Shown: positions 35,914 to 47,091 of the stretch, one piece after another
Position numbering within the stretch: position 1 is the stretch's first letter
How the letters are laid out: every line of letters starts with the position of its first letter
Source of the DNA: Apoda limacodes
Lineage: Eukaryota; Arthropoda; Insecta; Lepidoptera; Limacodidae
Reading direction: 5' to 3'
NCBI GenBank assembly: GCA_946406115.1
Contig: OX291556.1
Coordinates: 11,562,501 to 11,626,500, forward strand
Length of the DNA stretch: 64,000 nt
Made by a program: the position numbers and the translations under genes
Notes under the pieces: generated by a model
What the model saw: the letters and a program-made list of their open reading frames with translations, nothing else
The model's database searches: none
What the model was told of the DNA's origin: nothing

Positions 35914-36404
35914 GGCTGTTCAATCATTACGTAAGGGTTTAACGGTATGGTACGGGAGAGAGGGAGGAGGAGTTAAAAAAATCTCTACATGGTCTTATTT
36001 AGGGGGGCAAAATTCATTCTTACGTAATAATTTACTGCGAATTCAAATTCGCCAGAGAGCATGCTTCAAACGTAGCTATTACTTAGCCGACGCTTCTTTC
36101 GCACGCCGCCCTTTGAAATGAAAAATAATAGAGAAGGTGGCAGATGTTTTCTCTCTCTTCTAAAGAGCTTTTGCACTACGAATTGACAGCAATTTGAGAG
36201 TAAAAGCCTTATAGTCCAAGTCAATTTTCTAACTATAAGAAAATTTTCTTCTAATTCCCGATATATTTTTGTTATATGTATATTTTTATTGTAAGTAAAA
36301 GACAAAAAAAAGGGGAGAGGGGTCCTAAAAATCTTATGTGTCCTTACAAGGAGGTAGGGTGGTCAAAATGGCCAAAATCGTCCTTAGGTAATTAATGAAC
36401 GGCC
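35914..36404. mobile_element. ~490-bp MITE with GGCCGTTCATTAATTACG-type ends
   Basis: The left end GGCTGTTCAATCATTACGTA and the inverse of the right end GGCCGTTCATTAATTACCTA are imperfect terminal repeats of about 22 bp. Both ends are followed inward by GGGGG-rich/GTAAG blocks, and inner CTTACGTAAT motifs recur. The element has no credible coding frame. I recognise the TTACGTAAT...GAACGGCCC end as frequent in lepidopteran sequence. Target duplication was not resolved. Confidence 0.6.
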
Positions 36405-37719
36405 CCTGATGGATTCTATATTTTTAAAAATAAAATGGTACTTATATGATTAATTGTAATAAAATGTTTAAACAACGAATACCACTAGTGTTTCTGTGTA
36501 GAGCCATGTTAAAGGTTTCAGACAGGTGATAAATTCCTAGAAATTCTTCGTATACTTCATATAGCCCTTTCCTTTATATCCTTGACATTGATTTGTCGTG
36601 TACCACAGTTGTGTTACATCAAGTCATCCAGAAACTAGGATAGCTATTACAGTCACGTTCCATCAAGTAATGTTATCACGCTTCTACCAAACGAAAAGCA
36701 TTTGCCGCCATTTGGTGGCCCTCATAAGAACAAAGAACGTAATATTTAGTAGACGAGGCATTTTGATATCAGGAACGTGATTTGAAATGAGGAATAAACC
36801 ACTACGGTTGTTCGTAAAATTGGGAGGGACATTTCCAAAACATTTAAAATAACATAATTTGAGAATTAGTATGATTTAGGTACTTACGGTTTTCATGTAG
36901 CTTTCTTTTGTGGAAGTGAAGATTTTATGGTAATAGTGACCTGCAAATATGATTGTAAAAACTTATTATTTTGTAAATAGGCACAAAAAAAATAACTGAA
37001 CAAGTGTGTCATACACGCATTAAGTAATAACTAACAGGTATCGTAGTACCTATGGAAATTATTGCAAATACCTGAAAACTAGTTAATCGACTTTGTTTAA
37101 AACAACTTTCACTAAAAGTGATTATATTTTGATTTTTTTAGAATCAAAACAAAATTTTCAACTTCAAAAACAAAAAAAATATATTATGAAGACTTTTTGG
37201 GGAAAACAATGAATGTCGAAAAAATATTAATTTTTTATAGTTTTAAAATCTGTATTTATTTCATTTAACGCTCTTTTTATATAAATATTGAAACAAGTTG
37301 TTACCATGTATAATATTCTTCAACTTTGTTTAAAAAAAAATATGCTATAGTTTTATGTTTTAATAATTACTGCAAAAAATTTGGTGACTAAACTTCAAAG
37401 CATAAAACATGTAAGTCGTTAACATGCCTGTATAACTTGTGCACATAGAGTCGCGGGCGCGGGCGCGGATGAGCGTGGCGGGTGGCTTCATTCACGCGAC
37501 TAGGTTTCTCCCGTACAATCCGCCTGTATCGCCAACAACGGACGGTGCATGTATACTGTTTAGTCGCTCATTATTGGCGAGTGCGATAAACTATTTTTAA
37601 AGCCTTATAAATGGAAATAAATACGGAGGAATTGATATCATAATCTTTTGCTTACTTTATTTAATATGTTATCTAAGATACTTGTAGACATTCTTGAATA
37701 TTTATAAAATTTGACAGGA
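36405..37719. other. Unassigned; GC-rich island 37440-37565
   Basis: Mostly AT-rich. Bases 37440-37565 contain GCGGGCGCGGGCGCGG and several CpGs, unusual for this window. Together with 38400-38560 it flanks the truncated LINE-B, so an older GC-rich element or promoter may have been split by the insertion. No frame or TATA/initiator arrangement is convincing. Confidence 0.4.
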
Positions 37720-38266
37720 TTTTTTTTTTTTTTTTTATACCACTAAGGTGGCAAACAAGCTTACGGCCCGCCTGATGGTAAGCGGTCACCGTAGCCTATG
37801 GACGCTTGCAACACCAGGGGTATCACTTGCGCGTTGCCGACCCTTCAGAAATCTAATAACTTCTTTCTTGAAGAACTCCATACTGTAGTCCTTGCAGAAA
37901 ACCTTGGCAGGGAGCTCATTCCACAACTTAAGCGTTCGCGGGAGGAAGTTTCTCTGAAACCGCACTGTACGCGACCATTTAGGTTCTAAAGTGTGAGAAT
38001 GAATTCCCTGCCGATGGCGAGCGGTGCGATGGTAGAAAGTAGCCGTGGGCATCATTTCGAACAATTCCTCAGAACACAACCCATTGTACAAGCGGTAGAA
38101 CACACACAGTGAGGCAAAGTCTCTCCTCAGACTTAAGGGCTCGATACCGCAAGTGAGTTTGGGATCGTCGACAATTCTCACAGCCCGTCGTTGAACCGAG
38201 TCAAAAGGGTCAAGCTGGTATCCGGGTGCACCTGCCCAGAGATGGCAGCAGTACTCCATATGGAAT
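37720..38266 (-). mobile_element. LINE-B, 5'-truncated young copy
   Basis: A T run at 37720-37737 (poly-A tail on the minus strand) is followed by sequence that appears identical to 39370-39912. It encodes the last 157 residues of the RT, from MEYCCHLWAG to the C terminus, without interruption. Homology stops abruptly at CATATGG (38266). Identity to the longer copy 1.65 kb away indicates recent insertion of both from the same active lineage. Confidence 0.93.
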
Positions 38267-39356
38267 ATCCAAAAGGATGCAACTTTTAATCAGCATTATT
38301 TATGTTAAATTATTCATGTTATGAATCCCAGATTTCACATTACTGATTTTCAATTAAATGTATTAGTAAAATGTCTTCTTTATCCATTATATAAACAGTG
38401 CAATGTTTCATACGTCTGACCCACCAATATCTCGAGGGCTGACGCTGTGCCCGAACCGGCGCCAAGACCCGCGCGTTTACGCACTAACAAAATTGTAAAG
38501 CGCGATTCAGTATGTTAAAATAAGACGCACACGCGCCCGCTGTGTGTCTGTTTGAGCACTTTTACCTTAAATATTTTATTTCAAATAAACTACACAACTG
38601 TATCGCTGAACTAACTTCAGCTTTCTGTAAAATATTATAAGGATATTACTTTAGCATAAAATAAAAGTTTACTATGATACAAATAATATAATTGTTGCCT
38701 TACTAATATCAATTTCAAAACTACCTATCACCTACTACTAAAAAAGTACTTCAGTATTTTTTTCTTTGGCTGGGATAAAATGTGAACTGAATTTTCATCT
38801 CTGAACTATTGCTATCATAAATCCTACCTATGATGCTATAGGCGTGCATATTTTGTACATGTGATTGAGTAGAATATTATATAATTTGTTCATTAAACGA
38901 TCTTTAGTCTTACATTCAGATAAAAAATTCAAAATATTTGTATGAAAATAAAGTTAAGTAAGTAAAATAAACGGCTACGTAATTGAGATAAAAACCTCAT
39001 TATAAAAATGAAAAGTAGGTACAAGGAAAGTTTATAAATAACAAAAAGGGTAAAAATCAGTAAAAGGAAATCGTAAAAGTCATTTATTTAAGGCGGTGAA
39101 CGTCTGAATATGTCGTTTTGGACTTGGAATTCTGCCAAGGAAAATGTCCTTTTAATATCGTTTCACTATCACAATTCCTTATTTTCATTCTTGATCCTTT
39201 AAAGTCTTCAAGGTTTCCCATCTTTAGTCAAAGAAAATATACTAGTATGGCGAGAGAGAACAATGATTATAATTACATTTATATTATCCAAACAAATTAT
39301 ATCGACACTCAAGCAAAGACGCAAGAAGACTAAACGCCGTTTAGTTAAAAAATGTA
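38267..39356. other. Unassigned; GC-rich island 38400-38560
   Basis: CpG-containing stretch at 38400-38560 (for example GCGCCAAGACCCGCGCG), otherwise AT-rich. No gene supported. Confidence 0.4.
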
Positions 39357-39431
39357 GTTTTTTTTTTTTTTTTTTTTTTTTTATACCACTAAGGTGGCAA
39401 ACAAGCTTACGGCCCGCCTGATGGTAAGCGG

Positions 39432-41678
39432 TCACCGTAGCCTATGGACGCTTGCAACACCAGGGGTATCACTTGCGCGTTGCCGACCCTTCAGAAATCT
39501 AATAACTTCTTTCTTGAAGAACTCCATACTGTAGTCCTTGCAGAAAACCTTGGCAGGGAGCTCATTCCACAACTTAAGCGTTCGCGGGAGGAAGTTTCTC
39601 TGAAACCGCACTGTACGCGACCATTTAGGTTCTAAAGTGTGAGAATGAATTCCCTGCCGATGGCGAGCGGTGCGATGGTAGAAAGTAGCCGTGGGCATCA
39701 TTTCGAACAATTCCTCAGAACACAACCCATTGTACAAGCGGTAGAACACACACAGTGAGGCAAAGTCTCTCCTCAGACTTAAGGGCTCGATACCGCAAGT
39801 GAGTTTGGGATCGTCGACAATTCTCACAGCCCGTCGTTGAACCGAGTCAAAAGGGTCAAGCTGGTATCCGGGTGCACCTGCCCAGAGATGGCAGCAGTAC
39901 TCCATATGGGGCCGAACTTGCGACTTGTAAAGTAACAACCTTTGCCCCGACGTGAAGTACTGCTTCGCTCTGTTGAGTACACCAAGTTTTTTGGACGCCA
40001 GCTTTACCTTATCTTGTAAATGATCTCGGAACTGAACATCGCTGGAGATGTCGACACCAAGGATCCCAATGCTCTTGGAGATGGAGAGGGGAGTGTTCTG
40101 GAATTGTGGGACCACAGTGAATGGAGTTTTCTTAGCGGTGAACGCGCACACTTGTGTCTTTGTAGGGTTGAATCGGACCAAGTTTACCCGTCCCCAGTCA
40201 GAGACCTGGGACAGTGTGGTCTCGATTTGAGACACAAGTTCTCCGCGGTTTTCCTCCACAAGGGAACGAGGGATGTTTGCACGACCCGTGTAAAAAGTGT
40301 CTCCAGTACTGTCATCTGCATAGCAATGTATGTTGTTGATGTCCAACATGTCATTGATATGCAGTAGAAACAGCGTAGGAGACAGCACAGAGCCTTGCGG
40401 GACACCAGCATTAATGTCCATGCTATCAGAGCAACTACCGTCAACTACAGTTCGTATGCGTCTGCCGGACAAAAAGCTAGCCACCCATTTGCACAAACCC
40501 TCGGGCACTCCGTAAGATGGCAACTTCGATAGAAGACCGCGGTGCCAGACCCGATCGAACGCCTTCGCTATGTCCAGGCTACATGCCAATGCCTCCCCCT
40601 GACTCTCAATGGCTAGTGCCCATCGGTGTGTGAGATACACTAGAAGGTCACCAGTCGAGCGACCGTGGCGAAAGCCATATTGACGGTCACTGACCAGATC
40701 GTGTACTTCTAGGTATCTTAGAAGCTGTGTGTTGATCACACGCTCCATCACCTTAGAGAGGAGAGAGGTAATAGCGATAGGCCTGTAATTCGATGGATCT
40801 GATCTATCGCCCTTTTTGGGCACCGGGTGCACATTCGCAGTCTTCCATGTAGACGGAAATTGCCTAGTGTGGTAGGAAAGCGCGAAGAGGCGCGTGAGTA
40901 CAGGACATAACTCAGGAGCACACTGCTTAAGCACCACTGCTGGTATACCGTCTGGCCCACTCGACTTATGAACGTCTAGAGAAAGCAACGCCCGCCTGAC
41001 CTCCCGCTGCGTTATGGAGATTTCCGGCATGGACTTACCGCACCACGGTATAGTAGGTGGTACAGCGCCTTCATCGTTCATATTCGAGTTCGAGGCAAAG
41101 AGACTGCCCAGTAGATCGGCTTTCTCTTTAGCACTATGGGCCAAGTCACCATCGGTCTTTCGCAGTGGTGGTAACGACGACTGGCAGAAGTTCCCTTCGG
41201 CAGCTTTGGCAAGCGACCAGAAAGCACGACTCCCAGAAGGATAGCTCGCAAGTCGCCCACCTATTTTGCCGATGAATTGGAATTTTGCTCTGGCAGTTGC
41301 TTTCTTACTGAACCTCGAGGCAGCATTTAATTTGCGTTTTAACTCAGAAATATTCGGATCCTTATTATAACGAGCCGTGGTCCAAGCCTCATATGCATTT
41401 TGCTTAAGAATTTTAGCTTTTCTGCAAGACCTATTAAACCACGGTCGTTTTTTGACGCCGGCAGCTACTCGCGGGTTAGGAATATAGCATTCCATACCAG
41501 CAAGGATTGTCTCAGTGACTGCGGCTGCGCAGACGTCAGGATCTTCTGAGTTAAAGCAGATCTGCCTCCACGGGTACGATGCGTAAAATTCACGCAATCC
41601 ATCCCAGTCTGCCGACTTATAGTGCCACACACGACGCCAGTTAGTTGGCCCAGAAGGATCAGGTTGTGTGCATGACAC
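39432..41678 (-). pseudogene. LINE-B reverse transcriptase ORF (intact frame of 748 codons, N terminus lost to frameshift)
   Basis: Encodes the RT of a non-LTR retrotransposon. Motifs in order from the N terminus: KKRPWFNRSCR linker (about residue 77), PVPKKGDRSDPSNYRPI (about 285), QYGFRHGRSTGDLL (about 335), CSLDIAKAFDRVWH (catalytic Asp, about 365), AGVPQGSVLSPTLF (about 425), HCYADDSTGD (catalytic Asp pair, about 455) and MEYCCHLWAG (about 592). The frame starts at a non-ATG codon directly after the endonuclease frame breaks, so no separate start is implied. In the intact family this would be the C-terminal two thirds of ORF2. The 3' UTR is only about 70 bases. Confidence 0.93.
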
Positions 41679-42376
41679 TTGAGTCCGAACGAGACGTCAT
41701 CCACTGAGACGGAGTACCCGTCCGGACGAGTAGTCAGCAGAAGGTCCAGTAAGGAGCTCGTATGTTCCTCTATATCTGGTATTCTCGTTGGAGAAAGTAC
41801 CAGCTGAGAGAATCCATAGGTCAGAGCAAATTCATGAGCAGATATCCCAGCATAGTTATTGGTTCGAGAACTGAGCCACTCGCGATGGTGGGCGTTAAAG
41901 TCTCCCAAAATAACTAGTTCTGCTGTGGGATATTGCTCTAGAACTTTGTCAGTCGTCAAACTCAGGTGCGTGAAGAGTCGAGTTACGTCCGTGTCACCGC
42001 TATGAGACCTGTATAGGCACGCATAGATACGAGTGTGGCCGCCGTAATCTACGCGCACCCACAATATCGACAGGTCCCTGTCTTCAAGGCTATGAAGGCG
42101 GCGACAGCAGATATCCTCCCGGACGAACATACATACACCGGCACGACTCATAAAATTGTGTTCGAGTTTGTAGCCGGGATAATGAAGGTATGATGTGTCG
42201 GCCGGGCAGGATATCTGCGTCTCCGTTTGAAAAAGAATGGTCGGCTGCGCAGTTTCGAGATGGTGGTGGACTGCGTTAAGATTTGCGTGAATACCCCTGA
42301 TGTTGCAAAAATCCACATTATATGTGGATGGAGTAGCCGCTGTGCAAACTCTTTTCTTTTTCTGTCTTCTGGCCAT
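41670..42376 (-). pseudogene. LINE-B ORF2 endonuclease part, frameshifted
   Basis: Starts at an ATG (42376) with a basic leader MARRQKKKR. It contains FCNIRGIHANL (first endonuclease motif), ETQI (catalytic Glu region), AGVCMFVRED, YRSHSGD, LVILGDFNAHHREW (GDFN motif) and SLLDLLLTTR. The expected SSDH-type catalytic His motif is missing: a small deletion near 41680-41700 removes it and shifts frame, so residues after SFGL are out of frame with the RT. It is therefore an inactive endonuclease. Confidence 0.9.
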
Positions 42377-42417
42377 AATATATATAAAAAAAAGTTACTA
42401 AGACTAAGGATGAGGAT

Positions 42418-42789
42418 TCACTGCACAGACAGCATAGAGGGCAAAGGGTGCGGTTCTAAGACTGCCGAAGCTCGCCACAGATGATACGGTTGCTGGCACG
42501 GCGGGCGGAAGGGCCCCTGATCCCCCTCTGTTGTAGTAGCCGGGTCCACTCCGGTCTCCTTCTCCGGCACGACTACCACTTCAGATACTTTACACAGGCT
42601 GGCGAATAGGCCTCCCAGGGCGGAGATTAAGTGATCCCTGGGTTCGGGATCCCGTTCAACCTGCGGGCGGCCAGCGGTCAGCCGTTTCATCAGGTCTCCC
42701 TGACCGCCGAACCAGCACGCCGCGTCTATGCCGAGTATGACAGCAACAAGCACCGCCGGTCCTCCGCTGTCCGTGCAGCGAATCCTCAA
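42418..42789 (-). pseudogene. LINE-B 5' leader or ORF1 remnant
   Basis: An open frame of 123 codons ending 41 bases upstream of the ORF2 start, in the same orientation. Its product has no recognised domain: it contains a GGLFASLCKVSEVVVVPE block, and no zinc knuckles or RRM are visible. The region is GC-rich like the rest of the element. It may be the end of ORF1 or a spurious frame within the 5' UTR. Confidence 0.4.
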
Positions 42790-43239
42790 AGAGCTCTGGC
42801 AACCTTACTCACCGCCAGGAACACAACACTACTCAATGTTAGTGTTATTATGGCCGCGGTTTTCTGTAAGGTGGAGGTACTTCCCCAGTTCGGGCCGCTC
42901 ATTCGAGCAAGTACTCGCTATGCCCTGCTTAGTTGTTCGGGTGGCTTATTCGAGCGAGTACTTGCAGTGCCCTACCTCTCTTTATTATTAGTTACCTATT
43001 TTCAGCGAAATGTTCCATAAAATCAACCAAAACAACTCTAAAGACAAGCGATTTTGTAAATTGAATAATGTGTGACTACTGACTATTGGCAATAATGTAG
43101 CGAAAATTTCAGTTCGGCCTCGTGCTCCTACTGATTTGTTGCTACCGTGTCACATAACATAGTGTACACTCAAACGACTTATTTTCAAGCTAATATTAAA
43201 CAAAAACTCTTATTACTATAATTAACTGTTACTAACTTC

Positions 43240-43375
43240 CTTTCGGACCACGTATAGGAAGGCGAAGCGTGGGACTGCGGACCTTAAAAGTGTGGCTGGT
43301 GGTGGCTGGATGCGGCAGCCAGAGGGCTGGGAGAAGTGGCGCGCCATAGAGAAGGCTTATGTGTGGACTAATTTG
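43240..43375 (+). pseudogene. RTE-like LINE RT terminal relic
   Basis: The plus strand, in two frames, encodes a tail similar to the C terminus of lepidopteran endonuclease-RT proteins: VAGGGWMRQPEGWEKWRAIE followed by KAYVW, after a degraded RT.DL segment. The family usually ends with (G)EAYVQQWT. Only the last 40 or so residues remain. Confidence 0.6.
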
Positions 43376-43442
43376 AGCGGATATGATGAAGCTACCTTAT
43401 TTATAATGGATCAACGCTTGTATTTATTCATAAATAAATAAT

Positions 43443-43725
43443 TTATACGTCTTGATATAAAAAACCGCGGCATCTGGTTCTAAACTCAGCAAAGCTTGTA
43501 CTACTGCAGGTACCAGACAACGTATACAAATAAAAATAGGTATGCCTGTATAATTGAGTTATAAAATATTTTTTTGTATATATAAACATATAATATACAG
43601 AAAACACTCCGATTCGGGGCAAACATAAATGCTCATGATACAAACTGTTTGTCCCGTGTGGAGATCAAACCCATGCCCTTAGTCCGGCAGGCAGTCACTA
43701 CTACTAAAAGAGCCACGGCAAATAT
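43443..43725 (-). repeat. tRNA-derived SINE
   Basis: On the minus strand the head TGCCGTGGCTCTTTTAGTAG (A-box region) and GCATGGGTTTGATCTCCAC (B box) are 40-50 bases apart. They are followed by GGACAAACAGTTTGTATCAT, ATTTATGTTTGCCCCG and TGTTTTCTGTATATTATATG, which are typical SINE body motifs, and a TATAAATATTT-rich end with a CGCGGTTTTTTATATCAAG tail. It is diverged but full length. Confidence 0.75.
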
Positions 43726-44919
43726 TATATTTTTTTACAACATTTTATTTTACATAAATCCAATAACAAACATTTTGGAAACATAACATTTTCTTTTTTT
43801 TTTTTTTTGAAATAAAACTTTTTGAAAAATAATTATGTTGAGCGATAAATCAATTTGAGTAAATTAAATCAAAAAGCGATCATCTGGTTTACAAGGTTGT
43901 CTGCAAGGTGCTTCAATTCAATTAAAGAAAAGCTAAAGTGATAAGGGTTGAATTAATGTCAGCGCAGACCATTGCGAAAAAGTTTATATATCTAGTAAAT
44001 TGTTGTATCTTTAGAGATAAACCTATAAACATTCAAAAAAATATTAAAGAAGAACAAATGAATTTATTTTATTTATTTATTTATGATGTTTGCATAAACA
44101 AAAGGTTAAATGGTTCCATTTAATCAAGAAAATTCCGGATTTTTTTTTTGGTTTTTTTGAAAGAGCTTGTCGAACTCGCGCACTGTGGGTTCTATACCAT
44201 CGCTAAAAACAACAAAAAGTGTGGAGCTAAGTGATTTAACTTCAGATATCGTTATACAATAATAATCAAATGTGCAACATTTCTCTTAATAATCTAAACT
44301 ATTTTCGCTAGATGGCATTTATGTGGTAATTTAAAATAGTTGTCAAACCATAGAGCTACGATAGCTTTTCGATGGAGCAAAAACAACAAAAGTAAAAAAC
44401 GGTATTTTTTGATGTCCCAACTGTTAAACACATTATTATAAGCAAATAGTTCGTTATGTTTTTAATCACTCATAAACTCTTGTATTAAATAAATGAAGTT
44501 TCTATTTCCTGTAATTTACATATAAATTAAAACCTTTTTGATTAACATCTAAAAGCTAATCATGATTAATTTACACAAAATTAATTGAAAAAGCTTTACG
44601 TTACTCGTATGCTTACTTAAAGCTCTGAAATTGCGTCGTCATCATAAATGGTACGAGTAAAAAAAATGGTTAAATGCCTTTTTTTCCATCAGAACGTTTT
44701 TAATCACGTTCTTCCATATTCATATAAACAAGGCTATAATTTATAAAAAAAGGTTGGTTACTAATAAGCATGAATACTTAACAAGTCTGTTTATTAGTCA
44801 TCATACTAATACTAAGGAGAAATCGTGTAATAGATTTTGAACTATCGCGTATTTCCCTTAGTTTTAGGGTTCCGTAAGTACTGTAACAGAATAAAAAATA
44901 GTACAAGCACTGTTTAGAT
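43726..44919. other. Unassigned AT-rich DNA
   Basis: AT-rich, with T runs at 43794 and 44140. No gene is supported. Confidence 0.5.
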
Positions 44920-45225
44920 AGAAAAATATTTTTTTACGGTTTAAGACAAAAAAATAGACCAGAAGGATAATTTCTATAATACTGCTCTATCACAGAAATT
45001 ATGCTTCTTCTATTACAGAAATTACCTGTTTGGCCTATTTACGCTGTCTTAAACCGTAAAAAGATTTTTCTTAATCTATTTTATAATACTGCTATTTTAC
45101 AAAAATTATCCCTATAGCCTATTTCGCTATTTCAAACCGTAAAAAAACGTTTCTAAATCTATTTCATCATACTGCTCTATTACACAAATTATTCCTCAGG
45201 CCTATTTGGCTGTCTCGAAACGTTA
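44920..45225. repeat. ~83-bp tandem array with an inverted partial unit
   Basis: Three head-to-tail units share ATACTGCTNTAT...ACANAAATTAT, GGCCTATTT and AAACCGTAAAAA; ACTGCT recurs at 44981, 45088 and 45171. The first unit is longer by 24 bases because an internal ATTACAGAAATTA piece is duplicated. Upstream, 44932-44977 is an inverted partial unit (TTTACGGTTTAAGACAAAAA then ATAGACC), so the array begins with a palindrome. Units are diverged, and no coding is present. Confidence 0.75.
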
Positions 45226-46675
45226 TAACTTCTCGATATATACAGTACTTATACTATTTTTTTTCTGTTAACGTACTTATAAACATCCACCATATCCAGT
45301 TAAAGTCCTTAGCTATTAACTATCTATCAAAGGCAGGTTAATTAACTGAGCTGTCAATTTAATCAAAGATGAAGCGGTGTGACGTGATGAGGGTCTTTTT
45401 CCTCTGACGTCATTAATTTTATGATGAACAAGTTGTTCCTGCATAGCGCTGTTATAGTTCTTTCAGGAATTCCGTAGGCCAGCCTTTTTGTTTTAGCACA
45501 ATATATATAGGTGATAGCATTTTATGCAGTGTAGTGACTTTATGACCTTGTTACCACTTGTATAGAACACGCACACATTTGCGCGTGTACAAACGATATT
45601 TGCTTTTGTGGTTTGAAAACGCAATTATTGTGTTAAGTGTCCGAAGTGTGGTTTCAGTTGTCCGTCTGGCCATTTGTCACAGCTTCCTTTTGTGATTTAA
45701 TAACAATAAAAATCAAATTTGGCAAATCGATGCAAATCAATGATAATCTAAACTAAAAAAGAGAGAAATTTTAACAAGTGTGTTTAGAGAGGGACATATT
45801 GTAGGGTTCTGTTGTCTCTGTCTACCTCATACGTCCCTACTTGTTATACCGCAGCCTACTCTTACTGAGGATGTTTTGGAACTCCGCCACTCAGGTCGCA
45901 ATCTGAATTTAAAAGTCCTGGACCACCACCAACTTTTGTTGTTACTTTCAGTAACATTTACCTGTTATAGTATGACTATCCTCATATATAATATATTCTG
46001 TGTTAGTCGGTTTTATGAGACTTACGTTTTTATGTTTACGTACAGTACTCCAAAAAAGTTAGGAAAGCACCTATTTTAATTTAAATTTCATCACCTTGGA
46101 GATAAATCTATTATTACAAAGGACATAACCTATATCATATGCAACTGGAGTTAAGTAGCTAACCAACCTTTTTAACTCAACTCGCAGAGACTCATTTACA
46201 AATTGTTAGAACAATTAGAGCAAATAAATGAACCTCACCTCACCTACCTAAGAGATAACCTTAAGGGTCAGTTTAGCTAGTCGAACAAAATCTACATCAT
46301 AACCACAAGTCAGTGCGGTCTTACTACCGGAGCAGGGACAATGGCCGTTATACGCTGTGTTATAATGCTGATTGCCAAGTCAAGTTATACCTTATTCAAT
46401 CATATTTTAAAACAGAACTTTTGAATAGTCAATTAAACTCGGTTCTGAATGTTTTTACAGCAAAGAAGAGCCGGCTCTTAAATTTGATTTGACTATTACA
46501 TTACGTCTCCCAATTATTTAAGTTCTAATTTTTCCAAGCATATTTTCGGCTATATATGTAATATCTTTTTTTAATAAAATATCGTTCAGTTACATTTTGA
46601 ATTTATTTGAAGGCTGAATCCAAATTTAACCACAAGGTGAGAAATTTTATTGTAAATATATATACATTGTATTGC
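45226..46675. other. Unassigned; SINE-like piece at 45785-45925
   Basis: Bases 45820-45880 (CTACCTCATACGTCCCTACT then TGTTATACCGCAGCCTACTCT) match the lepidopteran 'CATACGTCCC.CTGCTGGGC' SINE-like repeat also present at 52215. The rest shows no gene. The 99-codon frame at 45780-46079 overlaps the repeat and is not supported as a gene. Confidence 0.5.
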
Positions 46676-46800
46676 AAAAGAGTTATGTTCCTTCTGAAGA
46701 CGACATTTTGGAATTTTTCTTATTTCTTGTAATAGCAATGTATAGGTCACAAATTTTAGCAAATAAATGCATTTTTTTGCGTAATAGCTTCGTAAGTATA
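46676..46800 (-). mobile_element. LINE-A 3' fragment
   Basis: GAAGACGACATTTTGGAATT, then TTATTTCTTGTAATAGCAATG and AGCAAATAAATGCATTTTTTT match 770-870 base for base with modest divergence. It is therefore a short piece of the 3' coding end of LINE-A or its UTR. Confidence 0.65.
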
Positions 46801-46972
46801 AATAGGAAGGAACAGTTAAAATATTATTTTTTCCCTAAATAGTAACTTAAGTTGATTATTGTTAAGTTCAAGTAACAAATCAATGTGTTTCTCGTTTGAA
46901 TTGCATATGCTACGAAAATAATGTAAACACACTAATTAGCGGAAAATTGGAGAAACAAAGTTCTGGATGTAT

Positions 46973-47091
46973 AGTGCAAAAAACATTTCTGACCGAATGG
47001 TCAAACATCAAAACCACGTCGTCATAATTAAAATGCTGTGAACTTACGCGACACTAGAGACGGACACCGAGTCAGAAAAGTTTGTTGCACT
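46973..47091. mobile_element. 119-bp MITE, copy 3 (inverse orientation)
   Basis: The reverse of copies 1 and 2: it begins AGTGCAAAAAACATTTCTGA, contains TGCTGTGAACTTACGCGACA and ends GTCAGAAAAGTTTGTTGCAC T. The length is again exactly 119 bp. Confidence 0.85.

Larger units (their letters stand above)
39357..43093 (-). mobile_element. LINE-B, near-full-length insertion
   Basis: The element runs on the minus strand from about 43090 (5') to a 22-base T run at 39359 (poly-A tail). It contains an endonuclease frame, an RT frame and a 5' leader with a two-copy 47-bp repeat (units start 42901 and 42948). AATGTAG occurs both next to the tail (39352-39358) and at 43094-43100 and may be the target duplication, but seven bases could match by chance, so the 5' boundary is tentative. 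The internal frameshift makes this copy non-autonomous, though it is otherwise well preserved. Confidence 0.85.

Noticed and set aside
37681..38285. Target-site duplication for the truncated LINE-B
   Set aside because: The flanks share only AGGAT at non-equivalent positions; for such a young copy an exact duplication would be expected, so none is claimed.
40020..41260. Several 60-115-codon frames opposite or inside LINE-B
   Set aside because: They are shadows of the long RT frame on the minus strand.
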